Shown: piece by piece, positions 1-12,293 of the stretch
How positions within the stretch are numbered: the stretch's first letter is position 1
Layout of the letters: each line of letters begins with the position of its first letter
From: Pseudogymnoascus destructans
Lineage: Eukaryota > Ascomycota > Leotiomycetes > Thelebolales > Thelebolaceae
NCBI RefSeq assembly: GCF_001641265.1
Contig: NW_020167529.1
Span: 645,001 to 709,000, forward strand
Length of the DNA: 64,000 bases
Direction: 5' to 3'
Made by a program: the position numbers and the translations under genes
The notes under the pieces: generated by a model
Databases searched by the model: none
Seen by the model: only the letters and a program-made list of their open reading frames with translations
What the model was told of the DNA's origin: nothing

Positions 1-38
1 GCCGGTGAAAGAGCTGTCACTACTATCGAGCGACAGCG

Positions 39-3000
39 ATGACTTCACCGCATGCTGCCTCAGATGAGGCTGTTGCCACTATGGTCACAACTGCTTTTGA
101 TGATAGGCCAACCAACTTCGAACTCACCGCTGGAGATAACGCCGCTCCGGGAGCGAATGACATCCTAGTAGCCACGGCGCGAGAGGATGCGAACCCGGAA
201 TACGCAGAACGGGTCACTTCAATTGAGCAGCTCCAGATCAGTGCAGACAATGATAATGTTGGGCCAAATGTGGAAAGCGCCGCGGCCGAATCACAACCAG
301 TTCAAATTAAAAGTGACCTTATCATGGAGCCGGCAATCCCTCGGACACCAGAGAACAACGACGATGACACGGAATATCCCCGCGTCCCCCTTGGCGACTA
401 CGAACAACTGCGTGCTTTGTCACATATGCTGCAATATCAGGCCCCGCCAGGACTAGCTGAAGCTCTGAACGCGTCCGCAATGGCAACTCTCTCTGGAAAC
501 GACATCTCGATGGATAACACAAACGATTCCAACGGACCTTACGCCGAGATGCCGCAGCCTACCCGTCATAATGATGAGACTCGAATCTCAGCATATGCTC
601 TTCTCGAGTTCGAGGACGGACAATTCTATATGAACACTTACTCGGTAATACTGGGGCGAGATCGCCAAGCTGCCCGAAATGCCATGAGGCGAGATGCGGA
701 GGAGGCAAAAGCGAATATGGACGAGCACAGCATTGGGGGAGAGCCAAAAACCCCGGTTCGGATCAAAAGGGAGGAGAGCAAATATACAAAGTCCGTCATT
801 AGCGAAAGTGGTGGTATCCTCAGAGATGGCGATGATTCCGACAGCGACGAACGTTCGAGGCGTCGCATGCACCGCAAAGCCAGCAAGAAGTCAAAATCTA
901 CCGGGTCTTCGTCAAACCGAGTGTCTAGGAGGCAGTCATTGGTGCAACCAAGCGGCAAAATTGAGTATCAGGCCCAGCCCCAAGCTCGTCGGCATGCCCC
1001 CGAAACCGCCGGAGCAGTACCTGTTGACCCGGCATCCTTACGACCTTCCCCACACGATTGCCCTTTGGTGGGAATCCATCCACCCGCCACCACTCCTGCA
1101 AGCGGCTACAAGGCCATCTCCCGGCGGCATGTAAAGATTGCCTACAATTCAAAGAAATCTCTCTTTGAAGCCGAAATCATCGGGCGGAATGGCGCGTTTG
1201 TGGACGAGATTTTCTACTATCATGAGGATGTTATTCCTTTGAAGAGTGGCAGCTATCTTCAGATTGGGGGGGTCGTTGTGCGCTTTGTGCTGCCTGACGT
1301 TGCACTTGGGGAAACAGGCGCTGAAATCCCAGCTGAGCACGGAGAATCTGGTATACAAGATCGGTATGTCGAAGGAGGAAAGGAAATGAGCTTCGATTTC
1401 GACGATGCCACTCGTGAAGGCGCTCTACTTGGAGATAGCAGTGACGAAGTATCGGATGATGCAGATCGGCCCAAATTAGGGATTGAAGGTGAAGACGACG
1501 AAGAAGGAGACGGAGATGAACTTGGAGAGCAACAAGAAGGGAGCGATATCGAAGAAGACAACAGCGAACTGTCAGAGGTACCGGATGAGGCGGAGTATGG
1601 AAATGATGACCAAGATGAGCAATCCAAAGAAACTCCAGAGTCGATGCCCATGCCACAAAAGAAGAGAGGCCCCGGGCGTCCACCTAAAAATGGCATCATG
1701 TCGAAACGGGAGCAGCAGCTAGCCAAGAAGGAGGCACAGCAGAGAGCTGCGCAAAAGACGGTTTCACAGCCGGACACGTCCGGAAAGAACAAAGTTGGTA
1801 GACCTAGGAAGAATCCAGTAGAGGAATCTCCGGTCAAGACCGAAAAAAGGAAGTACACCAAGCGGAAGCCTAAGGACCCGGATGCTCTCGTATCCAAGCA
1901 GGAGGGCTCTTGGGAGGACGATAGACCCTCCAAAGAAAAGAAGGAAAAAAAGTCCACAAAACCACCTCGCTCTCCGTCACCTACTTTCAACGAGGCAGAT
2001 CTTACTCCAGAGCAGCTAGCGAAGCCTCAAGCAAACTACGTCACCCTTATTCATGAAGCTCTCAGCAACTCGCCAACAGGTCAAATGTCCTTACCACAGA
2101 TATATCGCGCCATACAGCGTAGATATCCTTTCTTCGTGCTTAAGTGCAACACAAATGGCTGGCAAAGTAGTGTCAGGCACAATCTTTCGCAGCACCACGC
2201 TTTTAGGAAGGTTGAGAGAGACGGGAAGGGTTGGATGTGGGCTATCGTAGACGGAGTTTCCATCGAGAAGGAGAAAAAGAGACGGCCCACTCCTCCTCAT
2301 CAGTTGCCTCCACATTTACAACAACCGATATACCGTGCTGGGCCGCATCCTCATATGATGCATGGGCCTCCTGGTATGATGCCGCCTCCTGGCTATGCCA
2401 TGAACCACATGCCGCCCCATTTACGGCCAGGACAACCTCCACAATACGCTGGGCAGCCCATGAATGGATACCCGCTTCCACCAGGACAGCACTCCATGAA
2501 TGGCGGCGCACCTCCTCCAGGATTCCCTTCCGCATTACCGACTGCTCAGCCCATGGGTGCTACGAGCAATACTTACAGTTCGCCATATGCTCCAAAGCCA
2601 CCGGCTAATCCCACTCAACAAGCGCCACCAAATACATCTCACAATCCTAGCCAAGCGCCCCCTCAAAGTGTGCCTTACCAAACTCCACAACAACCCCGAC
2701 CGATTGAGCAAGGGCCCCCACAACCGGATAACGCAATGTGGCGAGCCATTGATAGCTTTCGGACAAATTTGGTTGCTACTATGAAGCCAAAGAATAACAA
2801 GGCCGAAGCTTTAGTTGCGTCATCTATCAACCGTGTCATGGGGGTTACTTCTCAGAGCACAGCTACGGTGGTAGAATCTGATTTGAAGTTAGAGGATCAA
2901 ATTATGGCTGCCCTGAAATCGATGCTTAAAAGATTCCCCGAGTTTAACAACGGCACTTTTCAGCAACCTCCCGCCCAATTGGGGACAAATACAATGCAGC

Positions 3001-3614
3001 AAAGCACGCAACAAACGGAGGCTGCGCCAAGACAGGCCTTGGCCCAACTCACCCCTGCGCCAACAGGAAACGCAGCTCATGCAACCTCCGACATCTCTGC
3101 CGCCAAGAAGGCTCCAACACCAGGTCCCGCTGTGCAAAGACCTACATTTATTGGCCAATCCCACAATCGACCAAACGGCCCTTCTGTTCCTCGACCGCCT
3201 ATGATGACTCCAGGGATGACTCGAGCCAATTCCAGTAGCTCCGCTAACCCCTCCTTCCGGGCCACCACCAGCGCATCACCCGCTCCTCCTCCAGCTGCAA
3301 ACACCACTTCAGCTTCAGGTGACTTGACACCACATCAAGTTCAGAATGCGCCTGGCACAGAATCTAACGAAGGTCACCAAAAACTACTGTACCAATCAGC
3401 AGTCAATAACGATTCTCCTGCGGCTGCTGCTCAGCCACAGCCGACTGCGGTTGCGCAGCAGTCGTCGGAGATCACCACACAGCAACCAGGAAGCAGTAAC
3501 CCAACAACAAACACGAATGAGAACGGTAAACGGCCACTAGACGAGGAGGATATGGCTGGAGGGAATGAATTCAAGAGGCTGAACGCTTCGGGGCCGCCTG
3601 CATTAAAAACATGA
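39..3614 (+). CDS. FHL1: FHL1-like forkhead/FHA transcription regulator
   Basis: Single-exon protein of 1191 aa. An FHA domain starts near residue 183 (LLEFEDGQFYMNTYSVILGR) and resumes near 355-420 (AISRRHVKI, FVLP), so about 145 low-complexity residues with a basic, Ser-rich patch interrupt it. Two AT-hook cores follow near residues 543 (GPGRPPK) and 585 (VGRPRK). A forkhead winged helix spans about 662-740 (NGWQSSVRHNLSQHHAF is the recognition helix). The C-terminal third is Pro/Gln-rich. FHA plus forkhead is the layout of yeast Fhl1, which controls ribosomal-protein and rRNA genes; the exact role here is inferred. The ATG at 39 follows an in-frame TGA at 6-8, so this start is likely unless an upstream exon exists. 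A Fkh2-type cell-cycle factor is the alternative. Confidence 0.88.
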   Translation: MTSPHAASDEAVATMVTTAFDDRPTNFELTAGDNAAPGANDILVATAREDANPEYAERVTSIEQLQISADNDNVGPNVESAAAESQPVQIKSDLIMEPAIPRTPENNDDDTEYPRVPLGDYEQLRALSHMLQYQAPPGLAEALNASAMATLSGNDISMDNTNDSNGPYAEMPQPTRHNDETRISAYALLEFEDGQFYMNTYSVILGRDRQAARNAMRRDAEEAKANMDEHSIGGEPKTPVRIKREESKYTKSVISESGGILRDGDDSDSDERSRRRMHRKASKKSKSTGSSSNRVSRRQSLVQPSGKIEYQAQPQARRHAPETAGAVPVDPASLRPSPHDCPLVGIHPPATTPASGYKAISRRHVKIAYNSKKSLFEAEIIGRNGAFVDEIFYYHEDVIPLKSGSYLQIGGVVVRFVLPDVALGETGAEIPAEHGESGIQDRYVEGGKEMSFDFDDATREGALLGDSSDEVSDDADRPKLGIEGEDDEEGDGDELGEQQEGSDIEEDNSELSEVPDEAEYGNDDQDEQSKETPESMPMPQKKRGPGRPPKNGIMSKREQQLAKKEAQQRAAQKTVSQPDTSGKNKVGRPRKNPVEESPVKTEKRKYTKRKPKDPDALVSKQEGSWEDDRPSKEKKEKKSTKPPRSPSPTFNEADLTPEQLAKPQANYVTLIHEALSNSPTGQMSLPQIYRAIQRRYPFFVLKCNTNGWQSSVRHNLSQHHAFRKVERDGKGWMWAIVDGVSIEKEKKRRPTPPHQLPPHLQQPIYRAGPHPHMMHGPPGMMPPPGYAMNHMPPHLRPGQPPQYAGQPMNGYPLPPGQHSMNGGAPPPGFPSALPTAQPMGATSNTYSSPYAPKPPANPTQQAPPNTSHNPSQAPPQSVPYQTPQQPRPIEQGPPQPDNAMWRAIDSFRTNLVATMKPKNNKAEALVASSINRVMGVTSQSTATVVESDLKLEDQIMAALKSMLKRFPEFNNGTFQQPPAQLGTNTMQQSTQQTEAAPRQALAQLTPAPTGNAAHATSDISAAKKAPTPGPAVQRPTFIGQSHNRPNGPSVPRPPMMTPGMTRANSSSSANPSFRATTSASPAPPPAANTTSASGDLTPHQVQNAPGTESNEGHQKLLYQSAVNNDSPAAAAQPQPTAVAQQSSEITTQQPGSSNPTTNTNENGKRPLDEEDMAGGNEFKRLNASGPPALKT

Positions 3615-5087
3615 TGACGGCAATGATGGACGTGAATACGTAATGAAGGGACGGGATATGGACGCATAGTTCAATGTTGGAGTTTAACAGGAGTTACGGA
3701 TATATGAAAAGGGCTCGGAGGTGATAGTCGGATGTAGCTTACGGTCTTTCCTGTATGGGAGAGGAAGGAGTTTTACCGGCTGCATTGTCGTGGTATCCAT
3801 ATGGGGATATTATTTTGGAGTGTCGATACCTGGATACTACAGAAATTGTTTTTGTTGGGATTTAATATTCGAGACTGTAGATTTAACAATTCGAATAAAT
3901 TGGTTTTACACACCACGAAAACTTGCTATTAAGTGAACTTGTACACAAGTTGTATAGTCCAGCCATGATCCACAAATCAACACACCCAGCGTGGTCGAGC
4001 GAGCCATGACCACCAACTGTAACGGCGTTGTTGATATCAGCCCAGACGCAGCTGCACTCGTGCCATCTGTGGGGTGATCGACAGTATACTGTATATGTAC
4101 TTCGTACTTTGACGGGACCGTATACTTTAATAGGACTAGCTCGATCTTCAACGACTAGGAAGCCCCGCCTTCCCATCTGAATCCATAGTTGCTTGTTTGA
4201 ACGACATTACCTACCCACTTAGACTTCTGACGTCCGAAGAGAAAGAGCAAGGCATTCTCCCATTACCAAACTGAGTTGAAGGTTAGGTTCAGGAATTACT
4301 CTATTGTCATGGGGAAATTGTGTATATCATTTCAACTGATTCCAGTCTACTGTTGCCTTTTTCTTAGTGGATGATAACATCACCGTACGTTTGGCGATAG
4401 CGATGACAACATGGCCTGGGTGGTAACTATCACGCCACAAATCCGTTTGACGAATATTAAGTTTAGTAATTGGATTCCCGCGTTTTCACTGAGACACTAT
4501 CAAGAGTTACCCGCCGCTAGATGTGTCAGATGCCGCTGTTTAAGACATCTGGCTAAGAATGGCATGTTCCGCCATTTTGGGATTATAATTGCGTCGAAGT
4601 CACTGGAAGGCACAAACCCCGAAATACCACGGTAGACACTGAGACACTCATGGATAATAACAGACAGGGTGTGGAACGTCGGTGCATGGTATTTCAGGAG
4701 GACGTCTGGGGTTCATGGTTCAAACATAGCGTTAAGCCAGGACAGGCACTAAATCCGCATATCTTGAGATGTGTCAGGCGCCAGTTTGATTTCGATTCCA
4801 TGGGACTGATAGTAAGCTTCCGAGGCTATAACGGCGTGATTCTGCGTGTTCTTCTTATATATGGTCCGAGTCTTTCTTTCCCTTTTTACTCCATCTCGTA
4901 TTTTCCCTGTATTTACACAGATATCACTTCTCATACCCCACTGCTTCCTTTTGCCAATAAAGATCACAAACTATGATTGCCAACAAAAAATAAACCAAGA
5001 GGGAGCTAGCAATAGCAGCACTTGGCTTGGATAAATAAGCCCCTGTTACATTCCAGAGTGAATCAGGCCAGTTCTGCAACGAGAAAG
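3615..5087. other. Intergenic region, FHL1 to coiled-coil gene
   Basis: About 1.5 kb with no supported gene; only short overlapping frames are present. A pyrimidine-rich tract near 4865-4915 lies upstream of the next gene and looks like a fungal core-promoter CT tract. No tRNA cloverleaf or long repeat was seen. Confidence 0.6.
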
Positions 5088-7306
5088 ATGGGCTACAAGG
5101 TGGCCGACGAGAACTGCTTCCAAGAATCGCCCCAGTTCAGCCGTCCAGAAGTAGGAGATCAATGCAACAATCCGGATGAAGGTATAAACGACAGGCTGCA
5201 GCAAAATGTTGACAGTGACAACGGCAAGCATCTTGTGAATAATACTGGCTGTGACACTAAGACAACAGATGTTATCAATCCAAGCGCAGACGGAAATGTG
5301 CACGACGATCCTGTCTTAGTGGTCACTCCGGAATTGCAGAAGCGCAGTTGGCTGCTGGAAGTTTCACAATCTGCTGAGGACAACCCTGAAAGCGTCAATA
5401 GCGTCAACAGCGATAACGCATCTGATGGGGGAAGCTGGACTTTTGAGGATGGGCCTGATGCCAACTTGAATATACATGAGCTCCAAATACAAAATATGAT
5501 GCGTATCAGTGAGGCTCTGGAGGCAAGGGCAAGGAAGGCTGAAAAGGAAATATCAGACAATGACAAGGTTTTCAAGGAACAACTCAACGACGCTTATTTC
5601 AAGCACGCCGAATCCATGCAAGCTCAACAGGACCAGTTCGATACTGAACTCGCAGAGGCTCTGAAGATTAGGAAAGAAGTTTTTCGCGAGAATGGCGATC
5701 TAAAAGTGCAATATCGCGGAGCCTGCGCGCAAATCAAGGATCAGACTGAGAAAATTAATGATCTCGATGCCAGAGTATCAGGGTATATTGCGGTGCTTAA
5801 GCAAGTCAAGGCTCCAGATGGGTCGGTTTACACCCATAAGCAGAGGCAGGGCACAATCGACGACCTAAAACGGGACGCCAATGCACAGAGAGAGTTCTAC
5901 ATGAATCAAATCAAAACTCTGGAGAATCAAGTGGCAAGAAAGATGGCCCGCCTCAACAAAGGCGCCGAAGAATCTCGCAACCTCCAGCATAAGCTCCAAA
6001 CTCTCAGCACTGAGCTTTCGGATGAACAACAAAATGCCGAGACGCCGAGGCCAAACTAGCGCTGGAGATGAAGAGCCATGTGGATTTGGAGGAAACCAGC
6101 AAGAATGACTTCGAAGCACGCGCCCGAGAGGCTCAGGTTGCTATAGGGCATCGGGACGAACAAATTCGTCAGATGGATAATATAATTCGGAATCTTCAAG
6201 CCCATTTAGTTATAGGGCAGCGATCTTACGCGGCAGCGATGGATACCGCTACAAACTTTCACCGAGCACATGAGAAATCATCCCAAGAGAATCGTGGACT
6301 GATTATACAACACCGTCTTGATATGGAGCTTCTTGTCAACGACCACAAGGCAGTTTGCGACAGCCATTCCCAAAACGAGGCTGTATTACGGGAAGAGCTA
6401 GCGACGCTCCAAAAAAAGCTCAGCTTTATGGAAGGCAGCTGCTCATATGACTTGCGCCAGTGGAAGGCTTCAGCTAATGCAATGAAGGAAGAAATTATGG
6501 GTGTTCGTGCGGATCTTATTATGGCTCAAGATGCGTCATTAAGGAGAGACAAGAAGTATATTGCTCTGCTGCCAGGTTATCCTCCAAAAAAGCAAGCCGG
6601 TGGTAGCGGGACATCAGAGGCACTCGATGCACCTACAGAAGTACAGGCAAAGGCAATGGGGATGCGTCTCGACAAAGGAAAAAGGATCGCAGAGGATATT
6701 GCTGAAAAACGATCCCGTGAAGCAGCCAAGGATCTTGCAGAGCTTCCAGGTTCAGAATTCTCGAAACTGCAGGCCACGTTCAGGAAGGGGATGGCCGAAG
6801 CGGAGATGGACCAAGGCACAAAGACAAAGCCAACTTCAAAGTCTGTGCAGTCGGACCACCCTACCCAATCCTTAAAGCCAACGCCAACTTCAAAGGCCGT
6901 GCACTCCGACCAGTCTACTCAACCCTCGATGCCAAAGTCAACTCCAGTGGTTGTACACTCCGACAAGCCTACTCAGCCCCAGCAGCAGCCAAAGTCAGCT
7001 TCAGCGCCTATACCCTCCGATGGGCAGCCTCCAAAGGTCCCAACAACCTCAAAGATCCCAACCCCAGCCAAGAAGCAACCTGAAGATCAGGCGAAAGAGA
7101 CCCCTCTTGTTGAGGCGGCACCTGCAAACTCAGAAAGATTCACAATACCCCGTGACGCGTCCTACTGGATGAAATCCCACTACGCACCCGTTACATTAAG
7201 CGGTGGAGTCCCCTTGACGAGTGCGGAGGTTGAGAGGGGTTGTTCAATTCCGCTACCCGTCGCCAAAGAGCAAAAGCCTACGGCGCAAGGCAACAACCAA
7301 GCGTGA
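5088..7306 (+). pseudogene. Unrecognised coiled-coil protein gene broken by one apparent frameshift
   Basis: Two abutting frames read as one protein. The first runs from the ATG at 5088 to the stop at 6057-6059; the second, in a different frame, is open across the same point and ends at 7306. Both sides are charged coiled coil, and around 6036-6062 both frames give Ala/Glu-rich coil, so one missing base near 6040 explains the break better than an intron. Restored length would be about 740 aa. The N-terminal 100 residues are acidic and polar. The middle is coiled coil. The C-terminal part carries Pro/Ser/Lys-rich repeats of the type TSKxVxSDxxTQ. No known domain was recognised. It may be a true pseudogene, a recent allele or an assembly error. 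Confidence 0.6.
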
Positions 7307-7705
7307 TCTGTGATCCACTCGGTTGTGGCCAACCAGAAGGCGGCTCGTGTGTTGATATCTGCCTTTTGGAGGCGTTCCCTGAAGGAGGAGTGGTAGAATT
7401 CCGTAGCAGGCTAGGAACGTTTTGGAAAGGACGGGCTGGAGATGCCTATTATACTTTATCACCACTAATTTTGATTTTTTTTGATTATATAGATGGGTAT
7501 TAGTAGAGGTAAGTTAATAAATAGATAATATATCACATTTTGCTTTCATAGTTGATTATTGTTGTCTCCATTATACATATCATATGTACTGTATGTGCTA
7601 TAGATGTCTATAAATAAAGGTGGTATATGTTTAGCCCGCCTGTATGCCCGCGTCACTAGGTATTCTCAAGACCTTCACCAAAGTACAAACCCATTCTCCA
7701 TAGCA
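7307..7705. other. Convergent intergenic region
   Basis: AT-rich 400-bp gap between two converging genes. It presumably holds both 3' ends; no gene or repeat was seen. Confidence 0.6.
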
Positions 7706-10700
7706 CTAAACTTCTCTGGTATTCACTCTATCCATCGTATCCCTCTGGCTCTGTGAATTTTCCACACCACCATCACCATACCCTCTTGGCCGCTCAATAA
7801 CCGGGCCCACGCCGCCCAACCCTTCCGCTCTACGCTGCTCCTCCTCCTCCCTAGCCAAGAACTCAGTCACCCTCTTTGCCCTCGTTGCCCTGTCACGCCC
7901 AACATCCCTATCTCTTCTCGCCGCCGTCCTCGTAAACATGCGCTCCTCCTCCATTTGCCTCCTCTGGTGCTCGAAAATCGTCTCCAGACACTCTCCATCC
8001 CCGCGGTGCAGCGCCTCGAGTGCCTTCTCTGCCATGAATGTGTTGTCAAATCGCACCTCCATGCGCCACGTCTTGCGCTCACGCACCGCCTTGATATGGC
8101 CAAACAACCGGCCCCGCCGTTCCTCCGCCATCTCATACCACAGCTCCTCCATAACCGCCCACCCGTGCGCGACCCTCTTCGATGCCACAGCCCGCTCTTC
8201 GTCGCTCAGCGCAACGAGATCGCGCTGCCCCTGAATTATCCTCGCGCGGCGGAGAAACTTCGTCGGCTGCTTGCCCTTGTGGAGTTCCTTCTGCGCGCCC
8301 TTGGCCGTGTACGCGAATGGCCCAATGGCTGCCGAGAGGTTCTTGAGGACGAAGCCCATGAGGCCCATCCCGGTGCCTTTTATGAAGCCCACGGGCCCGT
8401 CGCGGACGGCCCCGTCGTACGGTTGGAGTACCAGGCCGGTCCAGCCGTCATAGATGCCGAAGATGAATTCCTTGCCTCCGGCTTTGAGTCCAGAGTGTAT
8501 GCCTGTGATGCGCGTAGGGCGGCGAACAGTCTCGTCACCATAAAGGCGGGGGGCGTTGTGGAACCCCTGGACTACCGCCGTCGAGAGATCGATGGGTGCT
8601 GCAGAGTTATAGTTAGAGCTGATTTCATATGGAGCGCTTGGGAAACTCACTCTTTATTATTGCCCAGCCACTCTTTTTCAATCCGCCTGTAATATCCCCA
8701 GCAATCTCCTCAGCATACCCTTGAGGGTTTTCTGCAGTTAGGACAGAGTCATTGTCTGTGACAGATTGGTCCCCTCCAGCCTGAGACCCCTCAGGACGTC
8801 CTCCCTGAATCTGTTCTGCAGCCGTGTCACCCTGCGTGAATGCTACCACATTCGGGATCTGGTTAGGAGGAAGGAGATCTCGCCTTGCAATAGTAGCTTC
8901 AAGAGGATCGGTTTGCTGACTTTGCGGCTGTCCAGCTCCATTGTTTGAATTCCCAGGAGCAAAGGATGAGCTCTGAACAGGCGCACTACGCATTTGCCTT
9001 CGCTTTTCCTTAGCGATAGCCTTACGCTCCTTTCTTGCCTTTTTGTTTTCATGGTGCTTGCGTGTTTTTGCGCTTTGAGCCAGTTTAAATGGGATAGAAG
9101 CTATTCCTGTAGCGGCAGAAGTAAAATTCTTAGCAATAGTAGAGGCGATTCCCGTTACAGGCTCCCCGGGCCCTTCAAAATCATTCCATTCGACATGCCT
9201 CAGAAGTCTGAGTTGCTTCCACTTGATTTTTTTCGAAGCCACAAGAAAGTCTGCTGCCAAAGCGCTCAATCTAAGGTTCGTCTTTTTGAGCGTCCAAACA
9301 GCTAATCGCTCATCAAGGATGGAACATCGCATGGACTGCTCGTTCCGAATAGCCAGCCCACGTTGGAACGCCTTGATCGCGTTTTCGGCGCCATCACCTT
9401 CCTTTTCGATGCTCTTGGCGATTTCCTCGGCTTTCTTCTGGGTCTTGCTTTCCAGTAGTGTTTTGATCCCTTCTGCCAGCTTCTCAGCTGTGAGTTCCTT
9501 GTATGGAATCGGCTCGGCTCCTGCGCCTGCCTTCCCAATCATATTCCCCCAGAAAAACTGGTCGCCGAAGAAGGGGACAACGAGAGTCGGTTTACCGCAT
9601 TTGAGGCCTATTGCTGTAGTCCCAGCTCCACCATGATGAACAACCGCTTTCAGCTTAGGAAATAGCCAGTCGTGAGGCGTGTTATCCAGCAAGAAGACAT
9701 TCTCTGGAGAATCATCTCCACCGAATCCGCCCCATCCCTTGGACACCAAAGCACGGACACCAGCAATCTCTACTGCTTCGTAGATCATTTGGGTAAACCT
9801 GTTCGGGTCATCAACCACGATTGAACCGAAGCCGATATATATTGGTGGTTCCCCATCGTCCAAGAATTTCGTTAGCTCTTCCGGCGGTTCGAAGGACGAT
9901 GCGAGATCGAGAAATACGAAACCAGCAATATCAATTTCTGGGCCCCAATCCTTTGGCTTGGGGACCAGGCCTGGCGACCACATGTAGGTGTACGGAACCC
10001 TTAGTCGATAGAGCTGGCCTGGTGCCCAAAGTGTCGAAACTGGCTCAAGGCCAAGAGTCTTAACCCTAAAGCCATTCACTAAGTCACCCAGACCTTGCCA
10101 AGTCATCATCTCCACCAGTGGATAACTCATAAAGTTCGTATACCCCGGGTCAACGTTTGTCTTCTTGATATTCGCAAGCGGATGGGGAAAATCAAGGGTT
10201 GGCGTGTATGGGAAGGTGAACATGAGATGTAGAGGGATACCAAGACGCTCCGCACAATGAATATGCGCAAATGACGGGGGATTTGCGATGATGGCATCAG
10301 CAATAAATGGCCCTTTTGTGCCCATCATTTTTAGGTTGTGAACATCATGCTCGTCGTCGGTAGCATTGATACAAGCACGCCAGAAACCTTCGAACATCTC
10401 TGCCATTGCATCTCGTCTTCTTCCCACCTCTCCCTTTTTAAGAGTCTCCATAGTGGGGATCATGCCCGGGTTTTTGACCATGAAGGCCATAAGCTCTGCT
10501 GGGTCGCCGCCGACTGAGAAAAACTCCAGACCGGAGTCTTGCTCCACAAAATCTCGGAATGCTGGATGTGTTGCGATTCGGACGCGATGTCCGTGATTCT
10601 CTTTGAGCACCTTTCCGAGCTTGAGGAACGGCTGGATGTCTCCTCTGCTACCAATCACCATAATCACAACATTCAGTGAGAGCTTCTTCTGCTGCTTAGG

Positions 10701-11624
10701 ATAGCTCCAGTCCGAACATGTCGCTAATGGCTTGTGTCTCGAACTGAATTCCGTACCACTGGGGCTTGGCCGGCTTAGCTCAGGTTCATGTCCTACGCGT
10801 CTTTGAAACGTTGCCCCCAGTGCCTTGGCCAGATACCCAGTATTGCTCGTGTCGCTCACACTAATCTTCAGCCGCCCGTCATTCTTCGACACCTTTCCAG
10901 ACGATTTATATTTATCGTTCCCCAGGTTGAATTTCCTGTAGCGGTTTCGAGCTTTCGCGTTTGTAGATGACCTCCTTGACGACTTGGGGTCGCTATCTGC
11001 TCTATTACGTCCCCGCCCAACCCAACTCTGCGCTTTCATAAGAACCCCCTGAGGCTCTTCATCTTCTTCTGATGAGGATTCTTCGGATGATGATGGTGAG
11101 CTCGACGATGTATCACTCGTATCAGCTGAATCAACCGCGTTGACCCCATTAGCTGTAGGGGTCAAAACCAGGCCAGTGGGCCCAGAACCTTCGGTTGCCC
11201 GACGGCCATGCGACATCCTATGTCTCCTCGCCGGCTCCGGTTGCTCTGTCCGCCATCCTATCACCGGCGAAGGGCGGTGGTTTAGATAAGGTGGCGATAC
11301 ATCCCTCGGTGGATTCTCTAGGGCTCCAGGGCCAGTTTCGCCAACCTCTCCAGCCTCCTGGTTCAACGGTCTATATGGTAATGGTTTGCCGCACGTCGAG
11401 GCATCACCCAGCCGTTGATCTGGAAAAGGCTCGTTCACTCCAAGTCCCTCTCCAGCGGGCGCCTTGACCGTGACCGGCCGCTGTATGTGTGTGCCCCGTG
11501 GTGTGGTGCAAGGGAACTCGACATGAGGCGGGATAAGGGAGGGGTATTCGATTGTACCATCTGGCCCGATAAATACTGCCGGCAGCTCATCTGCTGGCTC
11601 GTAGTTCGGTGGAAGGTTCGACAT
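7706..11624 (-). CDS. Sterol-type UDP-glucosyltransferase (GT28/GT1 family)
   Basis: Exons 11624-8651 and 8598-7706 give 1288 aa. The 52-nt intron 8599-8650 has GTGAGT, a CTAAC branch site and CTGCAG, and it joins two overlapping frames cleanly. An N-terminal GT28-like Rossmann half starts near residue 316 (VVIMVIGSRGDIQPF). The donor-binding half carries HHGGAGTT near 663 and FFGDQFFWGN near 684, typical of UDP-glucose:sterol glucosyltransferases. The first 310 residues are low complexity with a Ser/Asp/Glu tract. I see none of the GRAM/PH domains of Atg26, so it is a shorter paralogue class. The last 300 residues form a conserved-looking basic helical tail of unknown role. Predicted reaction: glucose transfer to a sterol or related lipid at membranes. 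Confidence 0.87.
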
Positions 11625-12293
11625 TTGCCACCGGACGAGCTCCTCGTCGCGCGCCGAGAGCTACTGGTCGAGGAAGTTGATCAATCGATTATTTAGATAG
11701 TAGAAACTCTGCATCGGAAATCCTATGTATTTCAGAAACAATTGGGTTTGGCTTGCTGTTGACGCATTTGTGGTCGCTCTCTTGTCGTGGGTTCCAGGTA
11801 CACACAAAACATTTCTCGCAAGGATGCAAGGATGGTCCCGAACCGACGACGTCATAGAATACAGGAACAGTGAATATATGAAAGCTTGGCAAGCAACCAG
11901 CGCAACAATCTGAGACTTAAGTAACAAATCAGACAGGCAGGGATATATAAAGCTTCTAGAGGAAGACAGCACAGGTGTTAATAATTTAACATTTAGTATG
12001 GGTTATGATATAATAGAAGACAGAACATAAGACTAAAAAGAGTAGCCTTTCACGTCGGGCCGAGGAGGTGATGAAAGAGAACTCTACCCCACTAAACCCC
12101 GCCCCACCAGCCACCGCCACACCGGGCTGGCTCTAAGACTTCTTCTCATAGTGACGTACCGGACCACTGTAACCCATGGGGAACTGTCGCGATTGTGCGA
12201 ACATTTTCTATAGCATTTAATAAATTATAAATATGGCCTGGCTCTGTGATTTCCGCTGGATAATAGGTTCTGACTTTATTCCAAACTGCAGCT
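11625..12293. other. Divergent promoter region
   Basis: 670 bp between the start codons of the glucosyltransferase (leftward) and the DUF1479 gene (rightward). It should hold both promoters. Apart from the TATA-like box listed separately, nothing specific was recognised. Confidence 0.55.
12226..12233 (+). promoter_or_regulatory. TATA-like box
   Basis: TATAAATA lies 61 bp before the ATG of the DUF1479 gene, in an AT-rich stretch. The placement suits a fungal core promoter; function is inferred. Confidence 0.35.

Noticed and set aside
1259..1990. 243-codon minus-strand frame opposite FHL1
   Set aside because: Ser-rich shadow of the acidic stretch of FHL1, with no family resemblance.
5929..6062. 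Intron explaining the frame change in the coiled-coil gene
   Set aside because: No consensus donor/acceptor pair restores frame without deleting good coiled coil on both sides; a one-base indel is simpler.
7955..8692. 245-codon plus-strand frame
   Set aside because: Antisense shadow of the glucosyltransferase second exon and its intron.
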